A program made the translations under genes and the position numbers. Positions 11,931 through 25,459 of a stretch of 64,000 nt of DNA are shown piece by piece. Location: assembly GCA_947179485.1 (NCBI GenBank), contig OX359249.1, positions 41,216,250 through 41,280,249 of the forward strand, in the 5' to 3' direction. Every line of letters begins with the position of its first letter. Position 1 is the first letter of the stretch. The notes under the pieces are model-generated. The model saw nothing but the letters and a program-made list of their open reading frames with translations, was not told the origin of the DNA and did not search any database. This DNA comes from Allacma fusca. Its lineage: Eukaryota; Arthropoda; Collembola; Symphypleona; Sminthuridae.

Positions 11931-14900
11931 TTAGTCCGTAAATTTGAGCTCTTCACACTCTTCGGAGGTTTGGGATAGCTCATTTTTCAGTTCATGGACG
12001 CAGTGATTGGGTATCAGAACTCCAACAAGCTTCAGGTCAGTATCTCGAACTCTAACAACCTGCATTTTAGACGATAACTGGTGCTTGGTAATTACTAGCT
12101 TCTCCACTAAAGCCCAAACCATAAGAACTGAACCACTAAGTACATTGTATTCCCGAGTACGTCGACCTACATCACAATCTATTCCCAAAGTTCGAGCTTT
12201 ACAATTTCCCCTCCTGAAAAACATATAACAAAAATAAACCAACTTGAATGAATAGCAACACATCGATATAATTACTCGAATACATTAAGAATGGTGAAAA
12301 TTACCAGAAAGCATGAGCACAAGTAGTTTTAGATGACAAAAACTGATTTTCCCAACTTGCTTTCACTAGTTCAGGTTCCAATTTTTCGTATTTACTGTTT
12401 AACTCTTTCCAAGTTTCCTTCCGCATCTAAAAAAACACGTTATAAATTCATATCAACTTCCCCTGATAAACACAAAAGGCTTTGTATTCACAGTGTACTT
12501 CAACCCGTCAAAACAACTCACTTGTAGGCCTGTACTAGGGCGGTAAATAGTATACATGGTTTTCCCTTTTTCTTTTTTACCACTTTCAACTTTGACAGAC
12601 TCTTCCGCAATCGCTAAAATGGCTATTCGTTTGTCATTTCGTTTCTGTAAGCATACAAGCATATTGTAATTCAAACATATTACAACAGGGATAATTTTAG
12701 TATACCAGCTCTTGCAAATTATTTGAGTGGAAAAATACCTGACGGAGCAAATAAAATCCTTCTTTGTCATCACTCAAATCCTGGTATTTAATCATAGCAT
12801 CTGTCCAATTCAATCCACGTTCTACGAGTAATCGATGTAATTCGATTTTACCCCTACCAGTGGCATGCTTCTGATAGTAAGTATTTACACTGAGTCGCTT
12901 TAGAGCCCCAGAACCCGAGTCGCCCAAATCTGAAATTTCAATACCATATGGAAATGACATCACGTATTAGTCTTATTCATTCCCTGATGAAAGTACTACG
13001 CTGAAGTAAACAGATCCCGAATACATTATGATACAATACAATTATGCAGCTTATCTCTACTTTCCGTCACACTTTCTTCCCTTTTCAATTAAAGACATTT
13101 ATTACGTTATAGGAAGGGGAAGTTTCTTTAGTTTGTAGATAATGGCAAGGTTTTAACAGGCAAGGATAATGATACCATAATTTGAGTTCTCTACCTTTAA
13201 TATACCTGTGAAACACACCCGTTCTACATACGGATGTAAGAATGATCTAAAATAATCAGTCTTTATTTTCCTTTATCTCGCTATTCAAACAAGTGTAACG
13301 ACATACATGAAATTAAAGACTACGATTATTAAGCCTACTATTACGACCGTTTGTTGTACAGGTAGGCTTCACTGATAACTTATAATAATAAATAATTGTA
13401 CAAGTAAAACTTGAAGAGCCTTACCCAAAATACCAAGATCGAATCTTCCAAGGCGTTTAGCAGTGTTGACAACATGTTGAAGGGTGTCCGTAAAAAACTG
13501 AAACAATGCATTTTGACTTCGGACTGGCATACCTAATATTCTAAAGAACCAAACAAAACAAGAAATTGATTGAAAACTGCTTCGAGAATTTGACTATTAA
13601 GTCAAATTATAAAAGTAGCACGTTTAATCTCGTAATTACCTATTTAAGAACTTGCTCATGTTGTTATGCTCCTTATCAAGAACTATGATCCCCCGATTTT
13701 CTTCACTGTTCACAATCAGCCCAACACCCAGGAGTGCACCACGAATTTCTTCGAAGAATGTTCTATGATCAGGGTAGTCACCAGGAGGATCCACCATGGG
13801 CTTTTCATACTCCATTATAGCTTTCATGACGTGCTCCAGAGCTTCACGGCCATATTTAGTATCAATATGAAATCGGGACAGGTCTCGAGTTTCAGTTGCT
13901 CTCCTGTCGCCATGTGTCAACGCTCCCTTTAAGATTTATAAATAGCGTACACAATTTAAAAATCTAAAGCAATGAGAAGCTGATGTTGAAGTTTGCTGTG
14001 TAATTAAACTTACAAGACTTTCCAGCCGTTTAGCAACAATTGAGGCAAATCTGTGCTCTCCAGCTAAGTCTGAGATCAAAAATACATACTCTGGTGCATT
14101 CACTTGATTACTACGATGAGTTCGCCCTGAGAAATTAAATCCAAATATACAGTCAATTGCATTTATAGTATAATTCTACACAATCATGACAATATAAAAT
14201 TGCAGAGGATCATTACCAAACTGCTGAATAGCTCGGTCCGCACTCCATGGTAATTCCAGAGTAATATGAACTCTACGCAAAGTGTTCTTTGCTCGTTTAT
14301 CACTCTGGAGAGATATACCGCTTGAAGCAGCTTCGGAAATTATAGCAATTTTCTTCACACCATCCATAAAACGTTGCTTTTCTAAATAGTTCAGAACGAA
14401 TGACAAAATGATTGTGAATAACTAAGCACTTTTTTAAACATAATTATATGCACTTCCCATTAAAACTTACCAGTCAAATTTATGGTTTCTAATGACACGT
14501 CAACCTCTGATCGAGATTCGTAAAGTATTTGACCATCCTCAGTCTGTATAACACGACCTTTCCTACCAGTCATCTGTTCCGAATTTGAAATTAATCAAAA
14601 CAAACAATTAAACTTTAGCAGGGTAGGCGAAGTATTATCAGACAAGTTTCTACGTATACCTCATTAAAAAAGCAGACTTAACAGCAGAACTAGAAATTAC
14701 CTCTGCTACATCATCAGGTCCTCCCAATTCATCTATCAATTGGTCCAGGGCATTAGGAGGTAGACGCTCTCCAAGTGAATCAATTTTAGCTAACAGGTCT
14801 CGTCTCATTTCATCTGCTTTAGCCACTGCACCTGGAGAGGGTTTTACTGGTTTTCTGTCATCTCCAGGTTTATTTAGATTCTTAGCCACAGTCGCTTTCT

Positions 14901-17900
14901 TATCCTTTGCCTTTTTTCTAGAACCTCCGTACACTATATTACCAAATCCATGACACATTTAGTAACGTCTTTAATGAGAATGCAAATGAGTTAAAACCAA
15001 TGCATATATTCGTATATAATTACTTTCATCTTCATCATCATCATCGTCATGTGTGGGAGACTTGCTGGCAGAGGAATCTGATGTATAAGACTCCGACGAA
15101 TTTCCATCCTTATCAGACATTTCAAAATCAGAGTCATCAGGAGGAGGTGCATCTGAATCTGATTCGGAGTCAACTCTAACTCGTTTCACGGCTTTCTGTG
15201 CAGCTCGCCTCACTACAAATATACAATCATAGATGTAATAGTTTAACTTTAAGCTTTAACATTAAAGAGCCTGAACTTTGGAACATCACAAATGAGATTG
15301 TCACTTACTTGGTTTTCTTTTATTGGAGCTGTTATTGCTACCTCCAGCAGCAGCAGAGGAACTTTGTTCGGTATCATCCATTAGTTCTTCCCATAACTTA
15401 CTATTTGCTGTTGCGGCTTCTACAATTTTTGCAACTCGGTAACTCACATTGGAGGGAAAATGTTTTTCAACTAAGGACTGCAAAACACCTCTGCAGAATT
15501 CAAATTAAAAAAGAACTAATTGCATTTATTACCCATTAGATGCTGATTACAACAATGTATGTTTATCTTACTTTGCAGTCGAAACAAAGTCATTTAACTC
15601 CCCATCATCCTTCTCCAACTGATCAAGGGTGCGAGCTTCGCCAGTAGACTGAAGTCCAATAACTACGCATTTTCCCAACTTAACGGCTTCACTATATAAA
15701 TTACAGCACCATAATTACAGTCATTCGCATTGAATTATGTAATTATATCATATTAAAGTGACCTGTTTCTCAAGTTTATTTCATCGTTTTGAAATAAACA
15801 ATTTACCTAGCAAGATTTACTGCCTGCTTAACCTTTGAAGCAATGCAAAGGTACTTGAAAAATCTCTGATGCGACGACCAAAACTGGGCCCACATAGCCT
15901 TCCTTTGGCGAACATCAGATTGCATTAATTCCGCTGCCTCTATAAACCGCTGCATTAACTCCACCCACTACAAGTACGCAGTTTAATAAGCAATAATTAT
16001 TCTAAATGTAAGAAACCAGACCTTTAAAATACTTGCAGATAAAAATTAGATTTTACCAGCTGAACTGAGGCATCATAGGTTTTAACGAATTCAGGGACTA
16101 AAGGAACTTCGTCAACATTAAAATTAACTCCATGGAAACTTAATTGTCTTGCTATATAAGCACCACGAAGCTTCATATCCATAGCAACGATTTCCATAGC
16201 GCCAACTCCTCTATTGGAATAAATTAAAATCCATAATAGTGACAATACTTCTAATAGATTTAGATGAAATTGAAATATAGTTGTACCGCTTTTCAACCGC
16301 ATGAATGAAATCCGTGAATTCGGGAAATGGGGTACCTGCACCCCAAATACCGAGACGGGTCATGTAGGCCATGTTCCTTGGTTCTGAAGCTCCCGTAGCA
16401 GAAGCATAAACAATTCTAGCCCTCGGCAGCCTTTTCTGTAGTTCATGAACAGTGAGTCCTGTTTTGGTAGGCTTGGAGCTTCCAATAGCACAAAGATTTT
16501 TGGCTCGGTGGCATTCATCGAAGACGATCTAATAAATGAATTACACATAGTAACTAAAAATCGAAACTTCTTCTAAACTTAATTACTTACAAAAGGTAAA
16601 TTGCTTGAAAGTGATTTGAAAGAACTCTTACACAGCCCTCGTAATTTTCTCCGAACCAGTGAATGAGTTGTTTCAACCTGGTATTATACTTTCCAGATAA
16701 ACTGGATTCTCCAATGAGAGATGAATACGTCGAGAAAATAACGCCTTGTAAAGAGGGAGGAATTTTCCCGTATTTGAGCTTATTCAAAGCCGTAATATCT
16801 ATTTTTGCTCCAATGTCCTTCATATCTCGGTCAGAATCGTATTTCAAGTCGTTTGAAACGGAGACCCAAATAGCTTTCTTCCTTCCACATAGGTAATTTT
16901 CGTAGATAATACCTGCTATAGTTCTACCTTTACCCACACCAGCTCCATCACCTGATAAAACATAAATTGATAATATTAAAATCCATCGTCATATGGCTGA
17001 CTGAGGTTACTGAAAACGGAGGATAGAACAACAGATAAGCTATTAGTTACCTATTAAGTAACCAGCTCTCTCCCGGCTTTCTAAAATGAACTCATGTTGT
17101 TGGCAAGCGTAGGTAACAGCTTCAAGCTGCAGAGCTGACAGTAATCCTTTGTCAATCAAGGAGGCTGGTAGATGTAATTTGTAGGTTACTTCCGGAGGTG
17201 CAACACTCGCGAGGGATGCTGTTTCTACCACCTGATCGGGATGACGCTTTCCAATTTTTACTGAAATAAATTTAATCTTTTAATTTTAAGTTGATACTTA
17301 TAGCACAATAAACAAAAGAATTAACTCTGCATATATTTACATTTGGCTGGCTTATATTCAGAGTAAGTTTCGGCAACTCCCATAGCTTCATCTTCCTGAT
17401 TGTCAACTTCTTCCTCCTCTAAGCCTTGTTCGCCAGGCTCAATCTAACGGGTGAGAAACCGCACAATAATTAAAGATAATAGTTCTTAAAGAAGTATATA
17501 ATTCACTATTTATGAATAACATTATTACTTTTATCATGTTTTGCAGGCTGGTAGGAAGCTTATTCGGAATTCCAAGTCTGGGTGGATTCAGAGGAAGATT
17601 CGGAAACTGTACTGGCTCATAATCCCGTAGCCTGGCAGGTCCTGCTCCTACTATAATGTAATCAATCTATCATCATTTAATTCATGAAAAAAATAAGCAA
17701 GCGAAATAAAAACCCATTTTCAAATTTGCGCATTTTAAAAAACATGAGCCTTGGGAATGGGAAACTCCTGGAATGCCTAAGAACGAAACAGGAGCAAAAC
17801 AACCAACATAGACTTTCACATATGATTCACTTTACAGTGGGGACCTATCTTTGGCCAATTTTGGTTTCAAACTTTTTAACATTAATGTCAAACTCTACAG

Positions 17901-20900
17901 AATGCAGCTGCCCAAACGGAAACGAAAGGGCCAAAAGTATTGCAAATGAAAGCAGGAGTTATGTTTAAGCAAGCACAGGAAGTAAGCAAATGACACTCCG
18001 TAAAACTTGTGATTACCTAGCAGAGCAGAATACAGTTGCTGGAATGCTTGCGTAGGATCTGACAGAAGTTTTAAGTACGGACTATTGGGTCCGAACAGGT
18101 TCACGAAGGGGTTCACTGGACTAGAGTCATTACCCAATTGGGGAGGAAACATTGCTGCATTAGAATTACTCGAATGATTACCATGGAATGGAAACGAAGA
18201 ACTAAGGTATGATTGACTATTGCCAAGTCGTTGAGTTGAAGAAGATGCACTAGGTTCTTGCTTCAATACATCCGGTAATTTTACACCAGATACAACTTTG
18301 GGGTCAATCTTGTCCTCGTCATCATCGTCCTCCTTTCCTCGCTGTACAGCAGCCTCCAACGTTTTTCCCCCGCCAGGAACTTCGATGTTATCAGGGTCAT
18401 CATCTTCGTCAAAGGACCCGTCGTCCACGTCAGATTCCACATCTGAAGGTTCCGACTCCGCGTATGTTTTAACTTTCGACTATTATTGAAGAATTTAAAA
18501 GTAATTGCACTTTCATTTCATGGAAATAACAAGTTCTTCTAAAACTGGGATGAAGCTTGCCAAAAGAAAGAAGAAATGAAAGCTCTGATAGAAAACCTAT
18601 GACCACTCGAACTTCAAAGCCATTAATTTCTTGAATAATACCGATAATAAAAACGGTGCGAAATGTGAAACTACAAAGAATTTCGAACTGACCAAGCTAC
18701 AAGGTAATATTTGCAAAAAATCTCTTCGTGTCCACTTATTCGAAGTACTTAATAACGTGACTAATAAATACAAATCGTCATTCAGTATCGCCGATCGCTA
18801 CTGCAGGAAGACACAACAACACAATAGACCAATAACTACTTAAGCCATGATTTGCTTTCGAAAACTGGCTTCCTTACCACGGCTCTAGTGGGCCTGGGCA
18901 TTTTTATTGGATTGTCAAAGTTTTCACTTTGAGTTTCAATCACCACCGCTTATGTCTGCTTCAGCTGGAAGTACACAGGAATAAAATATTAATATATTAA
19001 AACAACTAGAAATATACAGGAAATTAAAAAAATATATATTGATAATTATCCTCGCTAAAGTTACGTGAAAAGATATTTACGTGTTTTTACAACTTAACTA
19101 CTTAGTCAAAAAATACTGAAAGCACTGGAATAATTTTGGGCCAAAGAAAGTATCGCATTAATTTCTACAAGCAATTTAAAATATTCTTTCGAAATGTGTA
19201 CTTAATTCACTAAAATTGTACCCAAGATATTTTAGCCAATCAGAGTCACCGACTAAATACTACGTACAGGTACACCTCCAATGTATTAAATCTCACAACT
19301 TATTTTTGTTTTTACTGCCACACTGATAGATTAAAAGTTTGAAGTATCAATTAACCCAACAATTAAATACACGATGCACCGCCACAAACCGCAAAATCAG
19401 CAACAAAATCAAATATACAGAAATCCCAAAAGCACATGGTGCCCGCCCAGCATCTGAGGATCACATGTGATGTGCGATAATGAATCTGTACATCAGAGGT
19501 AGTATTTTAAGCACACGAAACGAAGGTATAGAATAAAGCAGTAGTTGGACAAAGATGAGTGCATGAATGCATATTTAAATACCACAAATTCAAGTACCTG
19601 CAGCTACCAAATATACCCTTAAACCTAATTAATACCAATCCTACCGGCCCTATAAATAACGTCCACTAAATATAAGCCTTATGAAATTAATGAGAGCAAT
19701 TTTCCCTTGAAGAAAAAAGCTCAAAAATCAATTAGTTTAAGCACATCTACTTATTATGACTAGCTCCAAGCACTTAATACCATCAAAAACTACGAGGCGA
19801 CCAAGCAATTTATAAAATACATAGAAATAGGAATATATTAGTCCCCGTATTTCAAGACAAGCCTACACAAAAGCATCCAAATGACAGTACACCAGGAAAT
19901 TCTGAAAATATCACGATTTGTATTAAGACTATTATTACTCGTGTCTACAACAAATACAGAGAACACTGGGCACAAACAGAGTCCGGAAAAACCTCACAGT
20001 AACCACAAGAACTCACTTTTATCCCGGAGGTTAATAACTACTTCAACTCAAATATCTTTACGAATCACTGTTTATAAGCACAACACCTGGACAAAAATTC
20101 ATAGTTTCTTCCAACTCTGCAAGAGAACTCAATGTCAAAGAAAGTAACTTGACAGAGTTATTAGTCTCCCTGACTGAGAGGGAAGCCAGAGTGGAGTCCA
20201 AATGATGACAACAGAATATATACGTATGTGTCTCTCTGTATATACGATAATAGAACCGAGCAATGTTTGGCGCCACGAAAGTCCTCAGCAATAGTTACAG
20301 CAAAGGAAGATCTGATGTCAACAATGATGAAGATCCTCGGACAACCCTTGACAGACTCAAATCCCAACTTCCTCACCCGGAAATAAATATTAGAAGCATG
20401 CAATATTTCAACATCAAGCCACCCCAACAGTAATCAATTGTCCCAACTGACGAGATGAATTTACAGTGAAATCACAACAACTCTCTACAGACAATCTGAC
20501 AATCCCCACACGAACTGTCATAACCAAAGGGATGAAGTCCCCCCCCAAAAAAGACTGTAGACAATGTTGAACTTGACCGCATGGAATGATGATTACCCCA
20601 GTTTAACTAAAAACTTGAGCGGATGAAGCTTTTGAGAACCCAGTTGTGACTGTGTCGGATGAGCCCAGTAATAATTATCCGAGTGTTGAAGGAAACTGTG
20701 CCACAGATCAAATGACAAAGAGAGCGTCAGTCAACTATTATGGTGGGACACAACATGGATCATTGACGACGAAGGCCCGAAAGTGGATTTTCGTCATCAA
20801 AGACTCTCATTGGAGGAAACCCGGTTGAAAAATTGGTCAGGGGGAATGCCAGAAATTTCATAAAAATTTAAACATCCTCCCCTTCCGCGCTCACAGTATA

Positions 20901-21125
20901 TACACACACCAGCAAGAGCCACTCCATATACACATTAATACACAATGCACACATTTTACGTTCACTTTGTGAAAACCTCACTTCCGTCTCACTCTTTTAA
21001 CAAGATCAAGTGAATTTCTTACCCCAAAATTTATTCAAAGATGCTTTCCTAGATTTCTTTTTTTTAGGAGGGTTGACAAGTTTTGACCTCAAAGCAAGGA
21101 AACTTAGATCGTCATTTTTGGCCAT
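11931..21125 (-). CDS. SBNO1: Strawberry notch homologue (SBNO1-type DExH helicase-like regulator)
   Basis: About 23 coding exons. Worked borders: 21125-21023, 18948-18878, 18479-18017, about 17652-17539, 17443-17342, 17261-17052, 16954-16633, 16529-16288, 16213-16059, 15967-15807, 15692-15573, 15495-15309, 15213-15024, 14950-14700, 14578-14472, 14385-14213, 14126-14012, 13930-13641, 13541-13425, 12929-12739, 12644-12522, 12426-12305 and 12213-11931. Strawberry notch proteins are nuclear co-regulators acting in Notch and EGFR signalling. Conserved blocks in order: acidic linker, [11 protein letters not shown], Walker [14 protein letters not shown] box in [34 protein letters not shown], acidic Ser-rich insert, [13 protein letters not shown], helicase C block ([33 protein letters not shown]), FLNRILGM and the C-terminal WRGNC domain. 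The first two exons (start [13 protein letters not shown], then [10 protein letters not shown]) rest on phase and splice sites only. The exon 2 acceptor is weak and intron 1 is 2.1 kb. Confidence 0.93.
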
Positions 21126-24100
21126 TACTTTTACTATTTATTTGACTAATATAATTTTTTTGGTGTAACATGCAAACAACAAGTTTGTTGTGACACGATG
21201 CGGTGCTCGGCTCTCGTGCTCTTCAACGAGACGGTGAGGTGAGGAGAATGCCGATGCTTTTACATACTCATATTATTATATAGTCCTGGCTCTCCTACTG
21301 GCTCCGTCAGTCCCGTAGTAGTAAAAACGTCAGCGAAGCGTTCCAGCCCGCCCGCCAGCCAACCACCTTCTGCAGCCGAGAAAGAAATTGAGAATGAAAT
21401 TGCGAAAAAGTTCACTCTCACCATCCCATGCTACTATCGTATTCTCGTATTCTTTCGCGAGACTGTCGCCTCCACTGCGCACTCGTTGCGCAACAAATCC
21501 TATATTTCCTCTCAGCTCGCGACTCGCGACTACTCTCCTATCATCTTCATTGCATTTTTTTTAGCATTTCCTAACTATATTCCTATTCCCTCGAAAGAAA
21601 CCCTGTGCCCTGTACTTACCTCCTTCCTATGCTTATACATACGCTAGTTACTATTACTCCATTCTTTCAGCAGCACCAGCACTCATTGTCAGATAGAGAT
21701 AACAATGCTTGTTATTTAATTTTATTAGTAATTATGACTGTTCCCATCACATCATATTTAAATCGTACGTACACCTGAAGAATGAATCCATAGGTGGAAA
21801 TATAATTACTATCCCAGTATATACGCATCGCATTTAGCAAGAGGCTTGGGATTTCCCTACACAACAGGGACAGGGAAATCTAGCACTGCGAAAGCATTTG
21901 CCGGAAAGCAATGTTGTTTTCCTCCTGTACTTCACATTATCCAATGAGTACCTTGCGATTCAAATGTAGAAGCATTTCATCAAAATGTGGCCAATGGCTC
22001 CAACGACAGTGTCGGCTATACAAGCGGCTATTGCGCCCGCCACACCACCCATGTCCGCTTTGAGTTACAAACTTAGCATTCCAACGTAAGAGTTGTACGC
22101 CTAGCTAGCACTCAATCCAACAACAGTCCTGGGATTTCCTTATTTTGGTCCAAGTTAAGTATGGAAGACGATCTGTAATAAATATTTCTTCAAGAAATAG
22201 TGCTAACTAAGATGTTCCCGAGAGGGTGAGTTTACTACTGAAATGTTAATTCTGGAGGTCGAGGACTTTTTATGGAATTGTGTCCAGTTGTCTTGGCCTC
22301 TTGCCTATTGAAATATTATTGAGAATTTTTAGGGGAGGTGGTATATAGATTATAACTTATATGGGGATTAAGGAGGTAGCAGAGCATTTTTTGAACCTTG
22401 GTAATATTATATTTTGAAAAATAACTGAGTGAGTTAGTAAGTACATTGAATTCAGTCTTGAAGGACTTAGGTTTGTATGACTTTCCAAAAGGAGCTTTTC
22501 AAATGACTCTGGAACTTATTAATAAGTTTAAGTTCCAGGAAGAAGTTGATAGAGCCCTGGGAGGTCGTCGAAGGCTGGAGGATGGCCTCAACATTTAACT
22601 TTAGATTTTGTACCCGAAGTGTACTATAACCCATTCTCAGTAATTACCTACATATAGTTCAAGGAAAAATAAACAAAAATCCCGAAAACTCTATTAATTG
22701 CTCGATATGTTGACCTTGGTGATTCCTTTGATACTCCCATGAATGCTTCGTTCGGACATTTCACTATTCGTTAGCTAAATATATATGTACAAACACAGTA
22801 TACAAATAGATGCGATTCAAGTACTCCATTTTACTTTTTTGGGGGAGTGGGGGGGGGGGCTAGGGGAGGAATATTAGTTCAGTTGTCTTAATTAATAATT
22901 CAAGGAGACCACTGCCGTCTCATCCGCAATGTGCGGATCAACTACAGACGGCTATTGATCTTCGAGGCGAGAGTTTGTCTTGAGGTGGTTTGGCAGAGTT
23001 TTGAGGGGGTAGGGCCTCCAGCGTGGACATGACTGTAGGAGTGTGCTACAGATAGGATTTGACTTCCTCATTAAACTTGCATACAGTGGCTACGTGCGGA
23101 CTGGTGTGTACTATTAGCAGGCGGCAGTGAGTTTTTACATAATAGTTATACAGTTTTACCATATCAAAACTTTAATGATCATTACATTGACCTGCAGTCA
23201 GTGCAGATCTATAACGTAGTTTAATTCACCCTGAGCTTCTTCACATCTTCCCTGTTTTCGTTCGTCGTCATTTTGTAAATATTGTGCATACTCCAGGGTG
23301 ACATACTTTGTATAAAATATTATGTGATGTGTGTATACTTAATACTATACGCGTACTAAAAAGAATCTGAGATTGAAATATAATTGCCACGTGAGTGTCA
23401 GTGTAACTAAGAATAAAAATAAGAGAGCGCTGAGGATTTAGGATTGAGGTATATAGTTTTTCCTTTTCCTGGGTTATTCTGGTTTGAAATAGTTGATGTG
23501 GTGTTTGTATGGAGTGAGTGCGACGGAATGTAGGGAGTCCATGGAGAATGGAGAGGCTGTAAGTATGCGTCCGCAGAGTGAGTGCTGAGGATGATTGGGA
23601 GGACTTCTTAACGGACACAAATGACGATCACCGAAAAGACCAGTGGTAGAAGGCAGGAGATATATAATCCAACCAGAAGGAGTCTTTTAAATGTGTAACT
23701 TGTTGTTGGTTGTGCATACCCCTCTGGCGGAGTACACCTAAAAAGCAGTACCCCTCCGTTCCGTGTGTTTACCCAATGTATATATATATATATAGAAGGA
23801 TTAGTGGAGTATATGTGTATAATTGAAGGAGGATATAGAGGCTGGTCAGAGAGAGAGAGAGAGAGAGAGAGAGAAGTGACATAGTATCGTTGTAGAGGAT
23901 CCCATAGTCCTGTCCTAATCAGGGGCTATATATAGGTAGGAAGGGACATGTATATATAAACGGACTTTTCTTCGGAACCATGAAAAGAATTGTAAAGGAC
24001 CTAGGAGAAATTCACAAGTACTTGTTATTACAATTAACAGGACGACAAGTCTACCAAATTTAAAACTCTCCTAGCCGTTGATCGCTCATCTGGAGGGGAC

Positions 24101-24364
24101 TTACTTAAAGAGTCGTGTTGTGCGAAGCCGTGCAGTAACTAATTCAAACTCAAGTTATCTCTCAACGGTCACCACCACAGCATATTATACACAGGCACTG
24201 TTTGTAAACTTGTGTTGTGGGGGAAGGAAATGTAAAGTCACGCTTTGGGACAACAAACATTTAAATAACGGCCGTCAATATTTTAAAATACAAACTATTG
24301 TGTTATCTGATATCAAAGAAAAAAATGTGCTGTTCATGAAGTGTTAGCAGATCCACAGTTCAAA
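21126..24364. other. Divergent intergenic region between strawberry notch and KMT5A
   Basis: Expected to hold promoters and 5' UTR exons of both genes. An ATG followed by a GT donor near 22211 (ATGTTCCCGAGAGG, then gtgag) could be an upstream KMT5A exon, but its phase does not fit the next coding exon, so I leave it out. Simple repeats: a G-run near 22843-22860, (TA)n near 23777-23794 and (GA)n near 23849-23875. No other gene recognised. Confidence 0.45.
23777..23875. repeat. Microsatellites (TA)n and (GA)n
   Basis: A run of TA dinucleotides near 23777-23794 and a run of about twelve GA dinucleotides near 23849-23875, upstream of KMT5A. Confidence 0.8.
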
Positions 24365-25459
24365 ATGGGAATTGACAGTCCCAAGCGAGACTTTCCTCTG
24401 TCACCGAAAAACACTACAAGAGAGAAGAAGCGACGGGGTCAGCATGTAAGTAAGCTTGGGGATTTTTTCCCTCAGAATCGGAGAAGTCAGAGGAAGATAA
24501 ATCAAGCCTTGGCTGAAAAACAGCAAAAAATTCTTGTGCAAGCTATTGTGGATGGGAAAGATGAAGGAATCAAGGTGAGACTCATTTACGTCGTATTATT
24601 CTTGAAATGTCACCGACGACAGACAGCTTTGAATACCTGTTAAGGTTGAGATTAGAGAGGGAACTGTTCCCTCATGGCGGTAATGAAGTGGTTGGAGGGG
24701 AAGATGGGGCGTCATATTGATGGAGCATTTTGATTTTTGATGATTTTTAATTTGGGGGATGTGTTTTGTTAGGAAACCAAATTTAAGGAAAAGGGTCGAG
24801 GAGTCGTAGCTTGCAAGAAGTTTCTTCGCGGTGAATTCGTGGTGGAATACTCAGGGAACCTGATAACTCTTGCAGAAGCTAAGGAAAATGAAGCCAAGTA
24901 TGCTCAAGATATAAACATCGGCTGCTATATGTATTATTTTCGGTTTAAGAACCGGCAGTATTGGTAAGTTGTCATGTTTCGTTTGACCACTTAAAATTTT
25001 GGTAGTAAAGTGTCTGGGTCTGAGGGTACTGATTTGCTTTGGGTCAGAAAATATACGAATTTGGATAAATTTTTATGCGTGAGAACTCCCCGTTGAATTC
25101 TTACTTATGTGCATGTTTCGGTTGAATAAATGAAGATGCATTTAGTGCAGTAGTTGAAAGACGAGGGAAGAAGGTATGTGGCTCGTTGTTAGATAGTGAT
25201 CTATGAAGGTAGAGGTGGTTTGATGCAAATTTTATTCAAATATGGCAGTATCGATGCAACCGCTGAGTCAAGGAGACTAGGACGCTTGGCGAATCATAGT
25301 CGACATGGAAATTGCATTACAAAAGTTGTTGAAGCCCAAGGGATTCCAAGACTGATCTTAGTCGCTAAGCGGGACATAGAAATTGGCGAAGAAATCTTGT
25401 ATGACTACGGTGACCGGCGAAAAAACGCTATTCGGCATCATCCATGGCTTATCCATTGA
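24365..25459 (+). CDS. KMT5A: Histone H4-K20 monomethyltransferase PR-Set7 (KMT5A/SETD8)
   Basis: Three coding exons, 24365-24574, 24773-24963 and 25249-25459, in agreeing phase; 203 aa from the ATG at 24365. The enzyme monomethylates lysine 20 of histone H4 in the nucleus and is cell-cycle controlled. The SET domain is complete: KGRGVVACKKF, EFVVEYSGNL, GCYMYYF, LGRLANHSRHGN (the Asn-His-Ser cofactor motif), and YDYGDR with a final HPWLIH. Residues 31-40 (LGDFFPQNRR) match the PCNA-interaction degron of PR-Set7 (LTDFYPVRR in human), with the basic residue four after the aromatic pair. The protein is much shorter than vertebrate forms (about 350-390), lacking most of the variable N-terminus. 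The frame is open a little upstream of this ATG, so an extra 5' coding exon cannot be excluded. Confidence 0.93.

Noticed and set aside
20161-20427. Open frames inside intron 1 of strawberry notch
   Set aside because: No family similarity; lies between two exons whose phases join well without it.
22205-22230. ATGTTCCCGAGAGG followed by gtgag, a possible first KMT5A exon
   Set aside because: Its phase leads to a stop or wrong frame with either acceptor before the KMT5A coding exon.
24078-24347. 89-codon open frame upstream of KMT5A
   Set aside because: No family motif, and it does not join the KMT5A frame through a usable splice pair.
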